Of a stretch of 64,000 nucleotides of DNA, positions 25,030-33,175 are shown piece after piece. This DNA is from Pedobacter sp. JY14-1 (GTDB taxonomy: Bacteria; Bacteroidota; Bacteroidia; Sphingobacteriales; Sphingobacteriaceae): NCBI RefSeq assembly GCF_029269825.1, contig NZ_JARJHU010000002.1, forward strand, positions 1-64,000. Reading direction: 5' to 3'. Each line of letters begins with the position of its first letter. The first letter of the stretch is position 1. The position numbers and the translations under genes are program-made. The notes below the pieces were generated by a model. That model did no database searches. It saw nothing but the letters and a program-made list of their open reading frames with translations, and was not told the DNA's origin.

Positions 25030-25087
25030 AAACATCAAATTGTAATGTTTCTTTTCGCAAGATGTTTGTAACTAAACATTTGCAGAA
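25030..25087. promoter_or_regulatory. Operator-like cluster upstream of the RND efflux operon
   Basis: Four copies of the hexamer ATGTTT or its complement AAACAT lie at 25030-25035, 25045-25050, 25062-25067 and 25074-25079, forming two inverted pairs (6-9-6 and 6-6-6). The second pair is the core of a longer imperfect palindrome, 25054-25087, with arms TTCGCAA-ATGTTT and AAACAT-TTGCaGAA. It starts 69 nt before the MFP start codon and lies between cmk and the pump. It looks like binding sites for a dimeric repressor or activator; no regulator gene is adjacent. Confidence 0.5.
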
Positions 25088-25125
25088 AAAGTATGAAGTG
25101 ATTAATTAATAAGCGCAAAAAAATA

Positions 25126-25806
25126 TTAGACAGGCATGTGACGATGTACCAGTCTTAAGGCAAATTCAAGCTGCTCCGCAGGGTTCAGGTCAGTATTGTC
25201 AAGTATGATCGCATCTTCAGCCCTTGTTAAGGGACTTTCTGCACGTGTGGTGTCTGCATAGTCACGATGGGCCAGATTCTCGAAGACTTCTTCCAGCGTG
25301 GTGGTCGTATCTCCTTTACTTTGCAGTTCCCTAAATCTTCTTTCCGCCCTGATCTTCGGGTCAGCTGTCATAAAAAACTTCACCTGGGCATCCTCAAAGA
25401 CAGTGGTGCCTATGTCCCTTCCGTCCATTACAATATTTTCAGACCTGCCCATACGCTGCTGCTGCTTCACCATTTCCTGTCTTACCAGCTTATTTGCGGA
25501 GACCTCGCTTACCCGCTGAGATACATACATCTGTCTGATCTCATCAGAGACCTCCTCTCCGTTAAGGGTAATGTGGGATTCATAATCACGCGAGTGAAAA
25601 TTCAATGTAATATGTTGCAAGGCATCACGTACCGCATCTTCATTCCCTGTATCCACATGATTGCGCAAAAAATATAGTGTCACCGCCCTGTACATCGCAC
25701 CGCTGTCTATATAAATAAAACCTAGTTTTTTAGCCAAAGCCTTTGCCAAAGTACTTTTTCCGCAGGAAGAGTAGCCATCTATAGCAACAACCAGGTTTTT
25801 TCTCAT
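25126..25806 (-). CDS. cmk: Cytidylate kinase
   Basis: Phosphorylates CMP and dCMP with ATP. At 226 aa it has the normal bacterial CMK length. The P-loop IDGYSSCGKSTLAK lies at 9-22, followed by GFIYIDSGAMYRAVT (acceptor-site motif, 31-45), MDGRDIGTTVF, and the Arg-rich lid with RAERRFRELQ. Cytosolic. Divergent from arfB across a 41-bp gap; TAATTTTG on the minus strand 8 nt before the ATG could serve as -7 box and would give an almost leaderless mRNA. Confidence 0.96.
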   Translation of the reverse strand: MRKNLVVAIDGYSSCGKSTLAKALAKKLGFIYIDSGAMYRAVTLYFLRNHVDTGNEDAVRDALQHITLNFHSRDYESHITLNGEEVSDEIRQMYVSQRVSEVSANKLVRQEMVKQQQRMGRSENIVMDGRDIGTTVFEDAQVKFFMTADPKIRAERRFRELQSKGDTTTTLEEVFENLAHRDYADTTRAESPLTRAEDAIILDNTDLNPAEQLEFALRLVHRHMPV

Positions 25807-25813
25807 AGTGATG

Positions 25814-25843
25814 CAAAATTAGTTTTTTTCGCGGTTACATTTG
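25814..25843. promoter_or_regulatory. Divergent -7 boxes between cmk and arfB
   Basis: Minus strand TAATTTTG (25821-25814), 7 nt from the cmk ATG; plus strand TACATTTG (25836-25843), 4 nt from the arfB ATG. Both match TAnnTTTG exactly, but clear TTG elements at -33 are missing on both sides. Predicted transcripts start at or within a few bases of the start codons. Confidence 0.4.
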
Positions 25844-25847
25844 CAGA

Positions 25848-26261
25848 ATGTTACCAATTAGAGAAGACGTCCTTCGCGCAGCGGTTTTCAGAAATTCGAG
25901 GAGCGGGGGTAAAGGCGGGCAAAATGTAAATAAGGTATCCAGTAAAGTAGAACTGATCCTGGATATCAAACTTCTTTCCACTTTGAACCCCGAAGAAGCG
26001 ACGTTGTTACAAGAGCGCCTGGCCGGTCGGCTGGACAAAGAAGGCTTGCTCCATATCGTATCGCAGGAAGACAGAAGCCAGTTCATCAACCGCGAGAAAG
26101 CAGTCGTAAAAACGCTGGAACTGCTAAAGTCAGCACTTCAGGTCAGGAAAAAGCGCAAGCCGACGAAAATCTCGCAGGCAGGGGTACGCAGACGCCTTAT
26201 AAACAAGCGGTCGACAGCCGCTAAGAAAACGATGCGCAGGCGTCCGCAGGAAGATGGATAA
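25848..26261 (+). CDS. arfB: Alternative ribosome-rescue factor ArfB (GGQ peptidyl-tRNA hydrolase)
   Basis: Release-factor-like hydrolase that frees ribosomes stalled at mRNA ends lacking a stop codon. At 137 aa it matches ArfB/YaeJ. The catalytic GGQ is at 23-25 in SRSGGKGGQNVNKVSSKVEL. The C-terminal tail is strongly basic (KKRKPTKISQAGVRRRLINK and KKTMRRR), which in ArfB inserts into the empty mRNA channel. There is no codon-recognition domain, so it is not a normal RF1 or RF2. Convergent with the LpxR-like gene with 4 nt between stops. Confidence 0.95.
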   Translation: MLPIREDVLRAAVFRNSRSGGKGGQNVNKVSSKVELILDIKLLSTLNPEEATLLQERLAGRLDKEGLLHIVSQEDRSQFINREKAVVKTLELLKSALQVRKKRKPTKISQAGVRRRLINKRSTAAKKTMRRRPQEDG

Positions 26262-26265
26262 GCGC

Positions 26266-27225
26266 TTAGTTGAAGCGATAGAACATGGTGATCGAACCAA
26301 ACTGATGCGCCACAGCCGTACTCCTGATCTCTCTGGTCTTGAACAGCATTCCGAAATCCAGTGTAAAGCGCTGCGAACTGTAGTTAACACCAACCTGTTG
26401 GGCAAACACGATCTTTCTGGTCCCAAAGGTGACCGGGCTGCGGTCATTAAACATGCTGCCCTGGACAGTTGCGTCATAGCCGACAAAATTGAGCTGGGGT
26501 TTGGCGTAAAAAAACAATTCCCGCTTTATCAGTCCCCGGGTTTTGGCATGGTTGCCGATAACAGCGTTGGTATAACCCGAGTTGAACAGCTGATTGATCC
26601 TTCCGCCCCGGAAAAGTACACCTGCACCTGCACCGCTGAAGGTGGTACCTGCGTTGACATATCCCTCAAAAGATAGGTCTGCATCATTTCCGGCAGACCT
26701 GTACATCAGCTTCGTATATTGTGCAGAAACGTTTACTGAAAATTCATCACGGATCTGGTATTCCCATCCGCCCAGTTTATAAAATCCTATGGTGTTGTGC
26801 AACAGCTCTTGGGCATCTTCAGCAAGTGATCTGGGGCCTGTAGTGCCCACTTCGGCGCTGGCCTTCCATGTACTTTCATTGCTACGGAACCAGCTTAAGG
26901 CAAACCCGCCATATAGATACCCGGCAAAAGGCCTGTCCTGTTTGAGCGGGTTAGGGACATAGCCCGACTTAGGATTGTACATCTTTTGGCCCGCCGTAAA
27001 CTCATAAATCTTTTTCTCCAGTCCGGGTTTCAATTCTTGCTGATTGGCCGAATGCCGGAAATAAATGAACAGGCCGTTGGTATAATAACGGTCAGAACCT
27101 TGTGCCAGGTAAGAATCATTATCGCTTCTGAAACCAAATTCATTTTTAAAATCCTGTGCGCCTGCACTGCAGCAGCACAGCAGTACAAGAACAGTGGCGG
27201 GAAAGAGTTTTAGGATGGTCTTCAA
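26266..27225 (-). CDS. LpxR-like outer-membrane lipid A deacylase (DUF2219)
   Basis: Outer-membrane barrel of 319 aa with signal peptide (about 1-24, ending AGAQ). Family residues are visible: Asn36-Asp37 in SDNDSYL, GSDRYYTNG (43-51), DRPFAGYLYGG (97-107), and GPRSLAEDAQELLHN with His143, the likely catalytic base. LpxR in Salmonella removes the 3'-acyloxyacyl group from lipid A and needs calcium. The strand-rich remainder ends in a C-terminal aromatic pattern (MFYRFN) typical of barrels. It lies 14 nt downstream of lon, so it is probably co-transcribed. The substrate in this organism is inferred. Confidence 0.85.
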   Translation of the reverse strand: MKTILKLFPATVLVLLCCCSAGAQDFKNEFGFRSDNDSYLAQGSDRYYTNGLFIYFRHSANQQELKPGLEKKIYEFTAGQKMYNPKSGYVPNPLKQDRPFAGYLYGGFALSWFRSNESTWKASAEVGTTGPRSLAEDAQELLHNTIGFYKLGGWEYQIRDEFSVNVSAQYTKLMYRSAGNDADLSFEGYVNAGTTFSGAGAGVLFRGGRINQLFNSGYTNAVIGNHAKTRGLIKRELFFYAKPQLNFVGYDATVQGSMFNDRSPVTFGTRKIVFAQQVGVNYSSQRFTLDFGMLFKTREIRSTAVAHQFGSITMFYRFN

Positions 27226-27239
27226 TGGGTTTGGTCAGG

Positions 27240-29711
27240 TTAATTTACAGCAGCCGGCAGCTTTACCGATAGTTTCTGAGGGTTCTTGACTTTTTCTTTG
27301 GTAAGGGCAAGCTGTATTACCTCTTTCATTTCCGAAACATAGTGAAAGTTCAGGTCTTTAATGTAGGTTTCTTTAATTTCCAGTACGTCCTTCCGGTTTG
27401 ACTTGCACAGGATGATATCTGTGATATTTGCACGTTTTGCGGCAAGTATCTTTTCCTTAATGCCACCGACCGGCAATACCTTTCCCCTGAGTGTAATCTC
27501 ACCGGTCATAGCTAGTTTACTCCTTACTTTGCGTTGTGTAAACGCAGATGTAAGTGCAGTAAGCATCGTCACACCCGCAGAGGGTCCGTCTTTAGGTGTC
27601 GCCCCGGCCGGAACATGCACATGCACATCCCATTGGTCAAACAAGGCTACATCAATGTCAAAGAGGTCCGCATGGGCTCTTAGATAGGCCAGTGCAATAA
27701 TAGCAGATTCCTTCATCACATCTCCCAGGTTACCTGTCAGTGTAAGTTTTCCTTTTCCCGGGCTCAGGCTCGCTTCAATAAAGAGAATGTCGCCGCCTGC
27801 CGATGTCCAGGCCAGCCCGGTAACTACACCGGCCGTTTCATTGCCCTCGTAAAGATCCTTGTCATAAAGCGGCGCACCCAATATATTCAACACATCCTTT
27901 TGGCTCAGGTTAATATCATAAGCTTCTTCCATGGCAATTTTAGTGGCAACGCCTCTGACCAGAGAACCGATCTTTTTCTCCAGTCCTCTAACGCCCGATT
28001 CCCGTGTATAATCCTCAATTACTTTTTCAATCAGGGTATTTTTCAGTGCAATATCCTTAGGATTAATGCCATGTTGCTCGCGTTGTTTGGGCAAAAGATA
28101 TTTTTTTGCAATTTCAATCTTCTCTTCAATCGTATAGCCATTTACCTCAATAATCTCCATACGGTCCAGCAAGGCCGGCTGTATCGAACTCAAAGAGTTC
28201 GCCGTAGCTATAAAAAGCACATTGGAAAGGTCGTAATCTGCCTCTACATAATGATCGTTAAAAGCACTGTTCTGCTCCGGATCGAGTACCTCCAGCAAGG
28301 CAGACGAAGGGTCACCCCTGAAATCCGCGCCTACCTTATCAATCTCATCCAGTACAAATACAGGGTTATCTGCCCCAGCCTTCTTAATGGACTGAATGAT
28401 ACGTCCCGGCATTGCGCCAATATAAGTCTTACGGTGTCCCCTGATTTCGGCTTCGTCACGGATACCACCCAGTGCCATCCTTACATATTTCCGGTTCAGT
28501 GCCTTCGCAATGGACTTGCCCAGAGAAGTCTTGCCTACCCCCGGAGGGCCTACAAGACAAAGAATAGGGGCTTTCATGTCACGCTTCAGCTTCAGTACCG
28601 CAAGATATTCTATAATGCGTTTTTTTACCTTTTCAAGTCCAAAGTGGTCTTTGTCAAGAATACGCTGGGCACGTTTCAGATCAAAATTATCCTTGGTAAA
28701 TTCTCTCCAGGGAAGATCGACTAAAAGTTCCAGGTAATTAAGCTGCACCGAATAGTCCGGCGCCGCAGGGTTCATCCTGCCCAGTTTCTCCAGTTCTTTC
28801 GCGAAATGCTTCTCTACCTCTGCGGACCACTTCTTCTTTTTTGCACGGTCCTGAAGCGACTGGTATTCCAGATCAGATGAATTTCCCCCCAGTTCCTCCT
28901 GAATGGTTTTCAACTGCTGGTTCAGGAAATAATCACGCTGCTGTTTGTCCAGATCGGTGCGTACCTTGCTCTGAATCTGGTTTTTCAGTTCCAGCATCTG
29001 CAGCTCCAATGTCAGCAGTTCCATTACCATATCTGCCCGGTCGCGTAAATTATCCATCTCCAGCATTTTCTGCTTGTCTGCCACGTCGGCATTCATGTTG
29101 GACGAAATGAAGTTGATCAGGAATGAAGTACTTTCAATGTTCTTTAACGCAATCCCTGCTTCACTGGGGATGTTCGGAGAGAGCTGTATAATCTGCGAAG
29201 ACATCTCCTTGATCGAAGCAACCAGGGCCTTAAACTCCTTATCTTCCTTATGTTTGGTCTCTGCAAATTTGGTGATCATTACCTTAATGTATGGCTCAGA
29301 CTGAAGCTGTTCCACCAGGCGGAAGCGCTGTTTTCCCTGTATGATGACCGTTGTATTTCCGTCCGGCATCTGAAGCATCTTAATGATATGGGCTACTGTA
29401 CCTACACTGTTAAGTTGTTCAAAGGAGGGATCTTCGATGGTTACATCCTTTTGAGAGACCACACCAATGATCCGGGTTCCCTTATATGCATCCTTGATCA
29501 GTTTAATGGATTTGTCACGTCCGACCGTAATCGGGATGACAACCCCCGGAAAAAGAACGGTGTTCCTTAGCGGTAAGATGGGAAGGACTTCCGGTGTTTC
29601 CTCGTTGTTCATATCATCTTCATCCTGTTGCGACATCAACGGAAAAAACTCAGTATCCTCATTTATTATAGGAAGTGCGTGACTGAAATCAAATTGATCC
29701 TGTTTGCTCAT
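27240..29711 (-). CDS. lon: ATP-dependent Lon protease
   Basis: Hexameric AAA+ serine protease degrading damaged and regulatory proteins. Of 823 aa from MSKQDQF, the N-terminal LON substrate domain covers about 45-240 (LPILPLRNTVLFPGVVIPI). It is followed by a coiled-coil linker, the AAA+ module with Walker A GPPGVGKTS and Walker B VFVLDEIDK, and a C-terminal peptidase domain with catalytic Ser in PKDGPSAGVTM and catalytic Lys in GGIKEKILAAKRA. An in-frame ATG three codons upstream (29720) is possible. The lpxR-like gene follows 14 nt after the stop. Confidence 0.97.
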   Translation of the reverse strand: MSKQDQFDFSHALPIINEDTEFFPLMSQQDEDDMNNEETPEVLPILPLRNTVLFPGVVIPITVGRDKSIKLIKDAYKGTRIIGVVSQKDVTIEDPSFEQLNSVGTVAHIIKMLQMPDGNTTVIIQGKQRFRLVEQLQSEPYIKVMITKFAETKHKEDKEFKALVASIKEMSSQIIQLSPNIPSEAGIALKNIESTSFLINFISSNMNADVADKQKMLEMDNLRDRADMVMELLTLELQMLELKNQIQSKVRTDLDKQQRDYFLNQQLKTIQEELGGNSSDLEYQSLQDRAKKKKWSAEVEKHFAKELEKLGRMNPAAPDYSVQLNYLELLVDLPWREFTKDNFDLKRAQRILDKDHFGLEKVKKRIIEYLAVLKLKRDMKAPILCLVGPPGVGKTSLGKSIAKALNRKYVRMALGGIRDEAEIRGHRKTYIGAMPGRIIQSIKKAGADNPVFVLDEIDKVGADFRGDPSSALLEVLDPEQNSAFNDHYVEADYDLSNVLFIATANSLSSIQPALLDRMEIIEVNGYTIEEKIEIAKKYLLPKQREQHGINPKDIALKNTLIEKVIEDYTRESGVRGLEKKIGSLVRGVATKIAMEEAYDINLSQKDVLNILGAPLYDKDLYEGNETAGVVTGLAWTSAGGDILFIEASLSPGKGKLTLTGNLGDVMKESAIIALAYLRAHADLFDIDVALFDQWDVHVHVPAGATPKDGPSAGVTMLTALTSAFTQRKVRSKLAMTGEITLRGKVLPVGGIKEKILAAKRANITDIILCKSNRKDVLEIKETYIKDLNFHYVSEMKEVIQLALTKEKVKNPQKLSVKLPAAVN

Positions 29712-29720
29712 TAAATACAA

Positions 29721-29941
29721 TATAAATTAAAAACGACAATCTGGCAGCTGTCATTTGAAAAATTAACAATTTCTTATGCAGATGCATATTTTCAACAGCT
29801 ATGCCAAAAAGATGTATTGCTGGTATCCATGCTAAAAAGTCAGGCATTCAAACAAAATAAGTGCATTATTTATCATATTTTGAGTTCTCCTTCGTTAATA
29901 GCATATTTACCGGTAATTTAAGTCACCTTAGACATTGATTA
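29721..29941. other. Divergent intergenic region, lon / TPR gene
   Basis: AT-rich 221-bp spacer between divergent starts. CATATTTTG near 29874-29882 on the plus strand is only a rough -7 match and lies 60 nt from the TPR start. I see no strong inverted repeat and no small gene. Confidence 0.4.
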
Positions 29942-30571
29942 ATGAACCATATCAAACAAACGGTTTTGATTTCCCTGCTAGCTTCTGCGATCGGGGTGAG
30001 CGCACAGAGTAACAGCTACGATAAACTGGGTATGCAAGCCTGGATGAAGGGCGATTACAAGACAGCTGTAACCCAATTGGAAAAAGCCGATGTCAAGGAG
30101 CCCAATAATACCAACATCCTGAAAATGCTGGGTTACTCTTATTACCAATGTGGAGATTTTGAGAATGCGATAACTACCTACAGCAAGTTTATCGCGTTAA
30201 AACCAGCAGATTATTCTGCCTACTATTACAGAGGCAAAGCAAGGCTTAATGTCGCCAACGACCCTAAGGAGTCTCTTAACGAAATGCGGGAGAACTTTTA
30301 CCTTTCAGCCATCAGGGATTTTACGAAAGCCATTGAAATCAAGGGAGAAGAAGAGGACGCACAGCTTTTCCAGAACAGGGCGCTTGCCTATAAGGACTAT
30401 GGTATTTACAAATCTTACAAGATCAGGAAATCTGCAGAAAGGAAAGCCTGTATTGAACTGTTCAATAGCTCCATTGCAGACTTCAATAAAATACTGGTCA
30501 CCCAGCCGCTGCGAAAAGATATTATTTCCCTGATCGATTATGTCAAAGCTCAGGCCTCAAGTCTCAAGTAA
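29942..30571 (+). CDS. Exported tetratricopeptide-repeat protein
   Basis: Small secreted or periplasmic TPR protein, 209 aa, with signal peptide about 1-21 (LASAIGVSAQS). At least three TPR-like units are visible: LGMQAWMKGDYKTAVTQLEKA (29-49), LKMLGYSYYQCGDFENAITTYSKF (60-83) and YYRGKARLNVA with DFTKAIEIKG in the second half. It probably mediates protein contacts; the partner is unknown. Monocistronic, converging with the lipoprotein gene with 3 nt between stops. Confidence 0.8.
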   Translation: MNHIKQTVLISLLASAIGVSAQSNSYDKLGMQAWMKGDYKTAVTQLEKADVKEPNNTNILKMLGYSYYQCGDFENAITTYSKFIALKPADYSAYYYRGKARLNVANDPKESLNEMRENFYLSAIRDFTKAIEIKGEEEDAQLFQNRALAYKDYGIYKSYKIRKSAERKACIELFNSSIADFNKILVTQPLRKDIISLIDYVKAQASSLK

Positions 30572-30574
30572 TTC

Positions 30575-31111
30575 TTATTCTTTCATTTTCAGTGTTACCC
30601 GGTAGCGCTTTGGCTCCAGAAATCTGATTTGCTGTGTCTTCCGCAATTCATAAATGCTATCAGGGAAATAGGTGAGCGTATCTGCTGAAGCGTAAAGCAT
30701 GTTGGTATTTCTTATTAAGATATAGATCCCTTTGAGCCGCCCCTTTTGTTTAATGATCTTTAATTCCTTGACATTGATCTTTTTATCATCCGACCGATAG
30801 CTCACCGTGCTGTCTGTTTTTTCAGTGTCAGCAGTAAAATAACCACTCCAGGCAGTTTTGTTGATGTCCGCTGCCGACAATGCAGACAGCTCGTTTCTCC
30901 AATCGGCGATCTTGATGCGTTTGTGCTCGGCAGATCCGTTGACAGCGACTGTTTTATGTATGAGGGGGTTTTCTTTCGATAAGCGGGATATTTCTTTGTT
31001 GACATAGCCTTCCAGATCAAAGTAAATACCCTTATCCTTTTTTTCCTTCCCGGATGGGCTGCACCCGGAAAGAAAAAAAAAGAAGCTTAAGTATAAAGAA
31101 ACATATCTCAT
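30575..31111 (-). CDS. Hypothetical lipoprotein
   Basis: A 178-aa protein I do not recognise. The N-terminus MRYVSLYLSFFFFLSGC is a lipoprotein signal with Cys17 as lipidation site. The rest is soluble, charged and beta-rich with no cysteine or catalytic motif that I can assign. The start overlaps the gpmI stop by four bases (ATGA), so it is translationally coupled to gpmI. Bacteroidota genomes often carry such a small lipoprotein gene near gpmI, but I cannot name a family with confidence. Confidence 0.8.
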   Translation of the reverse strand: MRYVSLYLSFFFFLSGCSPSGKEKKDKGIYFDLEGYVNKEISRLSKENPLIHKTVAVNGSAEHKRIKIADWRNELSALSAADINKTAWSGYFTADTEKTDSTVSYRSDDKKINVKELKIIKQKGRLKGIYILIRNTNMLYASADTLTYFPDSIYELRKTQQIRFLEPKRYRVTLKMKE

Positions 31112-32631
31112 GAAATAAGGCTGTTGCCGGTCATGATCTCTGGTTTAGGGATATCCATCAGCTGCAGGATGGTAGGCGCTACATCTCCCAGCTTTCCATC
31201 ACTGATGTGCTTGTAATCATTATCGATCAGTATACAAGGGACAAGATTGGTCGTATGCGCAGTGTTTACCGAACCATCAGGGTTCAGCATATATTCCGAG
31301 TTGCCATGGTCAGCAAGGATAATAAACGAATAACCATTTTCAATGCCTTTGTTTACCACCTGTCCGGCGCAACTGTCAGCGGTTTCCACAGCCTTTACCA
31401 CAGCTTCAAATACACCGGTATGGCCTACCATATCCGGATTGGCAAAATTCAGGCAGATGAAATCAGCCCACCCGCGCTCTATTTCCTTAATGATTGCTTC
31501 AGTGATGCCTGCCGCACTCATCTCGGGTTGCAGATCATAGGTAGCTACCTTAGGCGATGGAATCAGAATACGCTTTTCATCCTCAAACTCCTGCTCTCGG
31601 CCACCGGAGAAGAAGAACGTGACGTGCGGATATTTTTCCGTTTCCGCAATGCGGATCTGGCGCTTATGGTGCTTTTCAAGTACTTCCCCCAGCGTTTGTG
31701 AAAGATCATCTTTGGTAAAGATGACTTTTACATTTCTGAAGTTCTCATCATAAGTGGTCATTGTCACATAGTACAGGTCGAGTTTATGCATGCCGAAGTC
31801 CGGATAGTCCGTCTGGCTCAGGGCAGAGGTAATTTCACGGCCGCGGTCCGTCCTGTAGTTGAAGCAAATAACCACATCACCAGATTGTATCGTTGCTACA
31901 GGCGCGCCCTTCTCATCCGTGAGAACCACCGGTTTTACAAATTCGTCGGTAATGCCTTCTTCATATGATTGCTCAATAGCGGCAACTGCATCCCTGGCAG
32001 GTTCGCCAATGCCCCTGGTAAGCAAGTCATAAGCCAGTTTTACCCGCTCCCAGCGGTTGTCGCGGTCCATCGCATAATAACGGCCCACCATACTTGCCAG
32101 CTTCACCGAAGAGTTTTCCAGGTGCTGCTGCAGGTTACCGATAAACTTTGCCCCTGAATTCGGGTCCGTGTCCCTGCCATCGAGGAAAGCATGTATGTAA
32201 GCCTGTTTCACACCGCTTTCGTCAGCGGCGTCACACAGTGCCTTCAGGTGGTCAATGTGCGCATGTACACCACCGTCGGAGACCAGGCCGATAAAATGTA
32301 CCGAGCGTCCGTTCCTTCTGGCGTTCTCAAATGCGGCAAGAAGTACCGGGTTGCTGTGTAGTGTACGATCGCTGATTGCTTTGTTGATCCTGCCCAGTTC
32401 CTGATAGACGACACGGCCTGCACCCAGGTTCATGTGACCTACTTCAGAATTTCCCATTTGTCCGGCAGGCAGGCCTACCGCCTCTCCGGAGGCCTCAAGC
32501 CTGGAATTAGGATATTTTTTCAGTAAGGAGTCAAAAAAGGGTGTGTTTGCAGCATAAGCTGCATCGGAGCTGTCCTGCTTTCCATATCCCCATCCGTCGA
32601 GAATGATCAGCGCTACTTTTTTGTTGTTCAT
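31108..32631 (-). CDS. gpmI: 2,3-bisphosphoglycerate-independent phosphoglycerate mutase
   Basis: Glycolytic enzyme interconverting 3- and 2-phosphoglycerate, a Mn-dependent alkaline-phosphatase-superfamily member of 507 aa. MNNKKVALIILDGWGYG gives the first metal Asp. Ser62 in GQMGNSEVGHMNLGAGR is the phosphoserine nucleophile. HIDHL and DGRDTDPNSG follow, and the C-terminal metal motifs NFANPDMVGHTG and ILADHGNSEYM are intact. Cytosolic. The ATG overlaps no upstream gene; TATATTTG at 32680-32673 may be its -7 box. Confidence 0.97.
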   Translation of the reverse strand: MNNKKVALIILDGWGYGKQDSSDAAYAANTPFFDSLLKKYPNSRLEASGEAVGLPAGQMGNSEVGHMNLGAGRVVYQELGRINKAISDRTLHSNPVLLAAFENARRNGRSVHFIGLVSDGGVHAHIDHLKALCDAADESGVKQAYIHAFLDGRDTDPNSGAKFIGNLQQHLENSSVKLASMVGRYYAMDRDNRWERVKLAYDLLTRGIGEPARDAVAAIEQSYEEGITDEFVKPVVLTDEKGAPVATIQSGDVVICFNYRTDRGREITSALSQTDYPDFGMHKLDLYYVTMTTYDENFRNVKVIFTKDDLSQTLGEVLEKHHKRQIRIAETEKYPHVTFFFSGGREQEFEDEKRILIPSPKVATYDLQPEMSAAGITEAIIKEIERGWADFICLNFANPDMVGHTGVFEAVVKAVETADSCAGQVVNKGIENGYSFIILADHGNSEYMLNPDGSVNTAHTTNLVPCILIDNDYKHISDGKLGDVAPTILQLMDIPKPEIMTGNSLIS

Positions 32632-32672
32632 GCGTGGTTATTTTAACATTAGAGCGGCAATGCCGGGTAGGG

Positions 32673-32680
32673 CAAATATA
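32673..32680 (-). promoter_or_regulatory. Candidate -7 box of gpmI
   Basis: TATATTTG on the minus strand, an exact TAnnTTTG match 41 nt before the gpmI ATG. No TTG is seen at the expected -33 position. Confidence 0.4.
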
Positions 32681-32718
32681 AGGTTTTTGCAGAAAGATGG
32701 CATAGTTTGTGTATATGC

Positions 32719-32733
32719 ATAGCTGTTAGCTAT
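32719..32733. repeat. Small inverted repeat upstream of the DUF4783-nadC operon
   Basis: ATAGCT-GTT-AGCTAT, perfect over 6+6 bp with imperfect AT extension on both sides. It ends 10 nt before the DUF4783 ATG and could be an operator or a leader hairpin. Confidence 0.4.
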
Positions 32734-32743
32734 ATATGGAAGA

Positions 32744-33139
32744 ATGGTAAAGCCGTTGATTTCTTTAGTCCTGTTGTTTGTCAATGTTTCGTCATTGCTT
32801 GTCAGTCAAGCTGATATCATAGATAGTTTATCTGCACATTTTAAAAACGCGAATGCCAAAGAAGTCGCTGCAAGCTTCTCTCCATCTGTAGACCTGATCA
32901 TTATTGACGAAGAAGATGTCTATTCCAAGGCACAGGCCGAACAGATACTGAGGAGTTTTTTCTCAAAATATCCACCCACAAGATCCGTCATTATACACCG
33001 GCTAAACACCAATCCCAACTACCGCTACGGGGCACTTTCTTTGACCACCAAAAACGGAACTTTCCGCGTTTCGATTACCCTGAAAAAATCCGGCAACAGC
33101 TTTTTTATTACAGAATTGAGGATTGAAACGGAGAAATAG
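32744..33139 (+). CDS. DUF4783 family exported protein
   Basis: A 131-aa exported protein of a Bacteroidota family of unknown function (DUF4783, with an NTF2/lumazine-binding-like fold). Signal peptide about 1-22 (LLFVNVSSLLVSQ). The mature part reads DSLSAHFKNANAKEVAASFSPSVDL, then AEQILRSFFSKYPP and a closing beta sheet with FRVSITLKKSGNSFFITELRIE. No catalytic residues are evident. It is first of a run DUF4783-nadC-plsY-M48, 36 nt before nadC. Such genes are commonly next to nadC in this phylum, but the link is unexplained. Confidence 0.85.
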   Translation: MVKPLISLVLLFVNVSSLLVSQADIIDSLSAHFKNANAKEVAASFSPSVDLIIIDEEDVYSKAQAEQILRSFFSKYPPTRSVIIHRLNTNPNYRYGALSLTTKNGTFRVSITLKKSGNSFFITELRIETEK

Positions 33140-33175
33140 TTTCCAAAATGCTATTTTTGGGTTTAATTTAAAACT

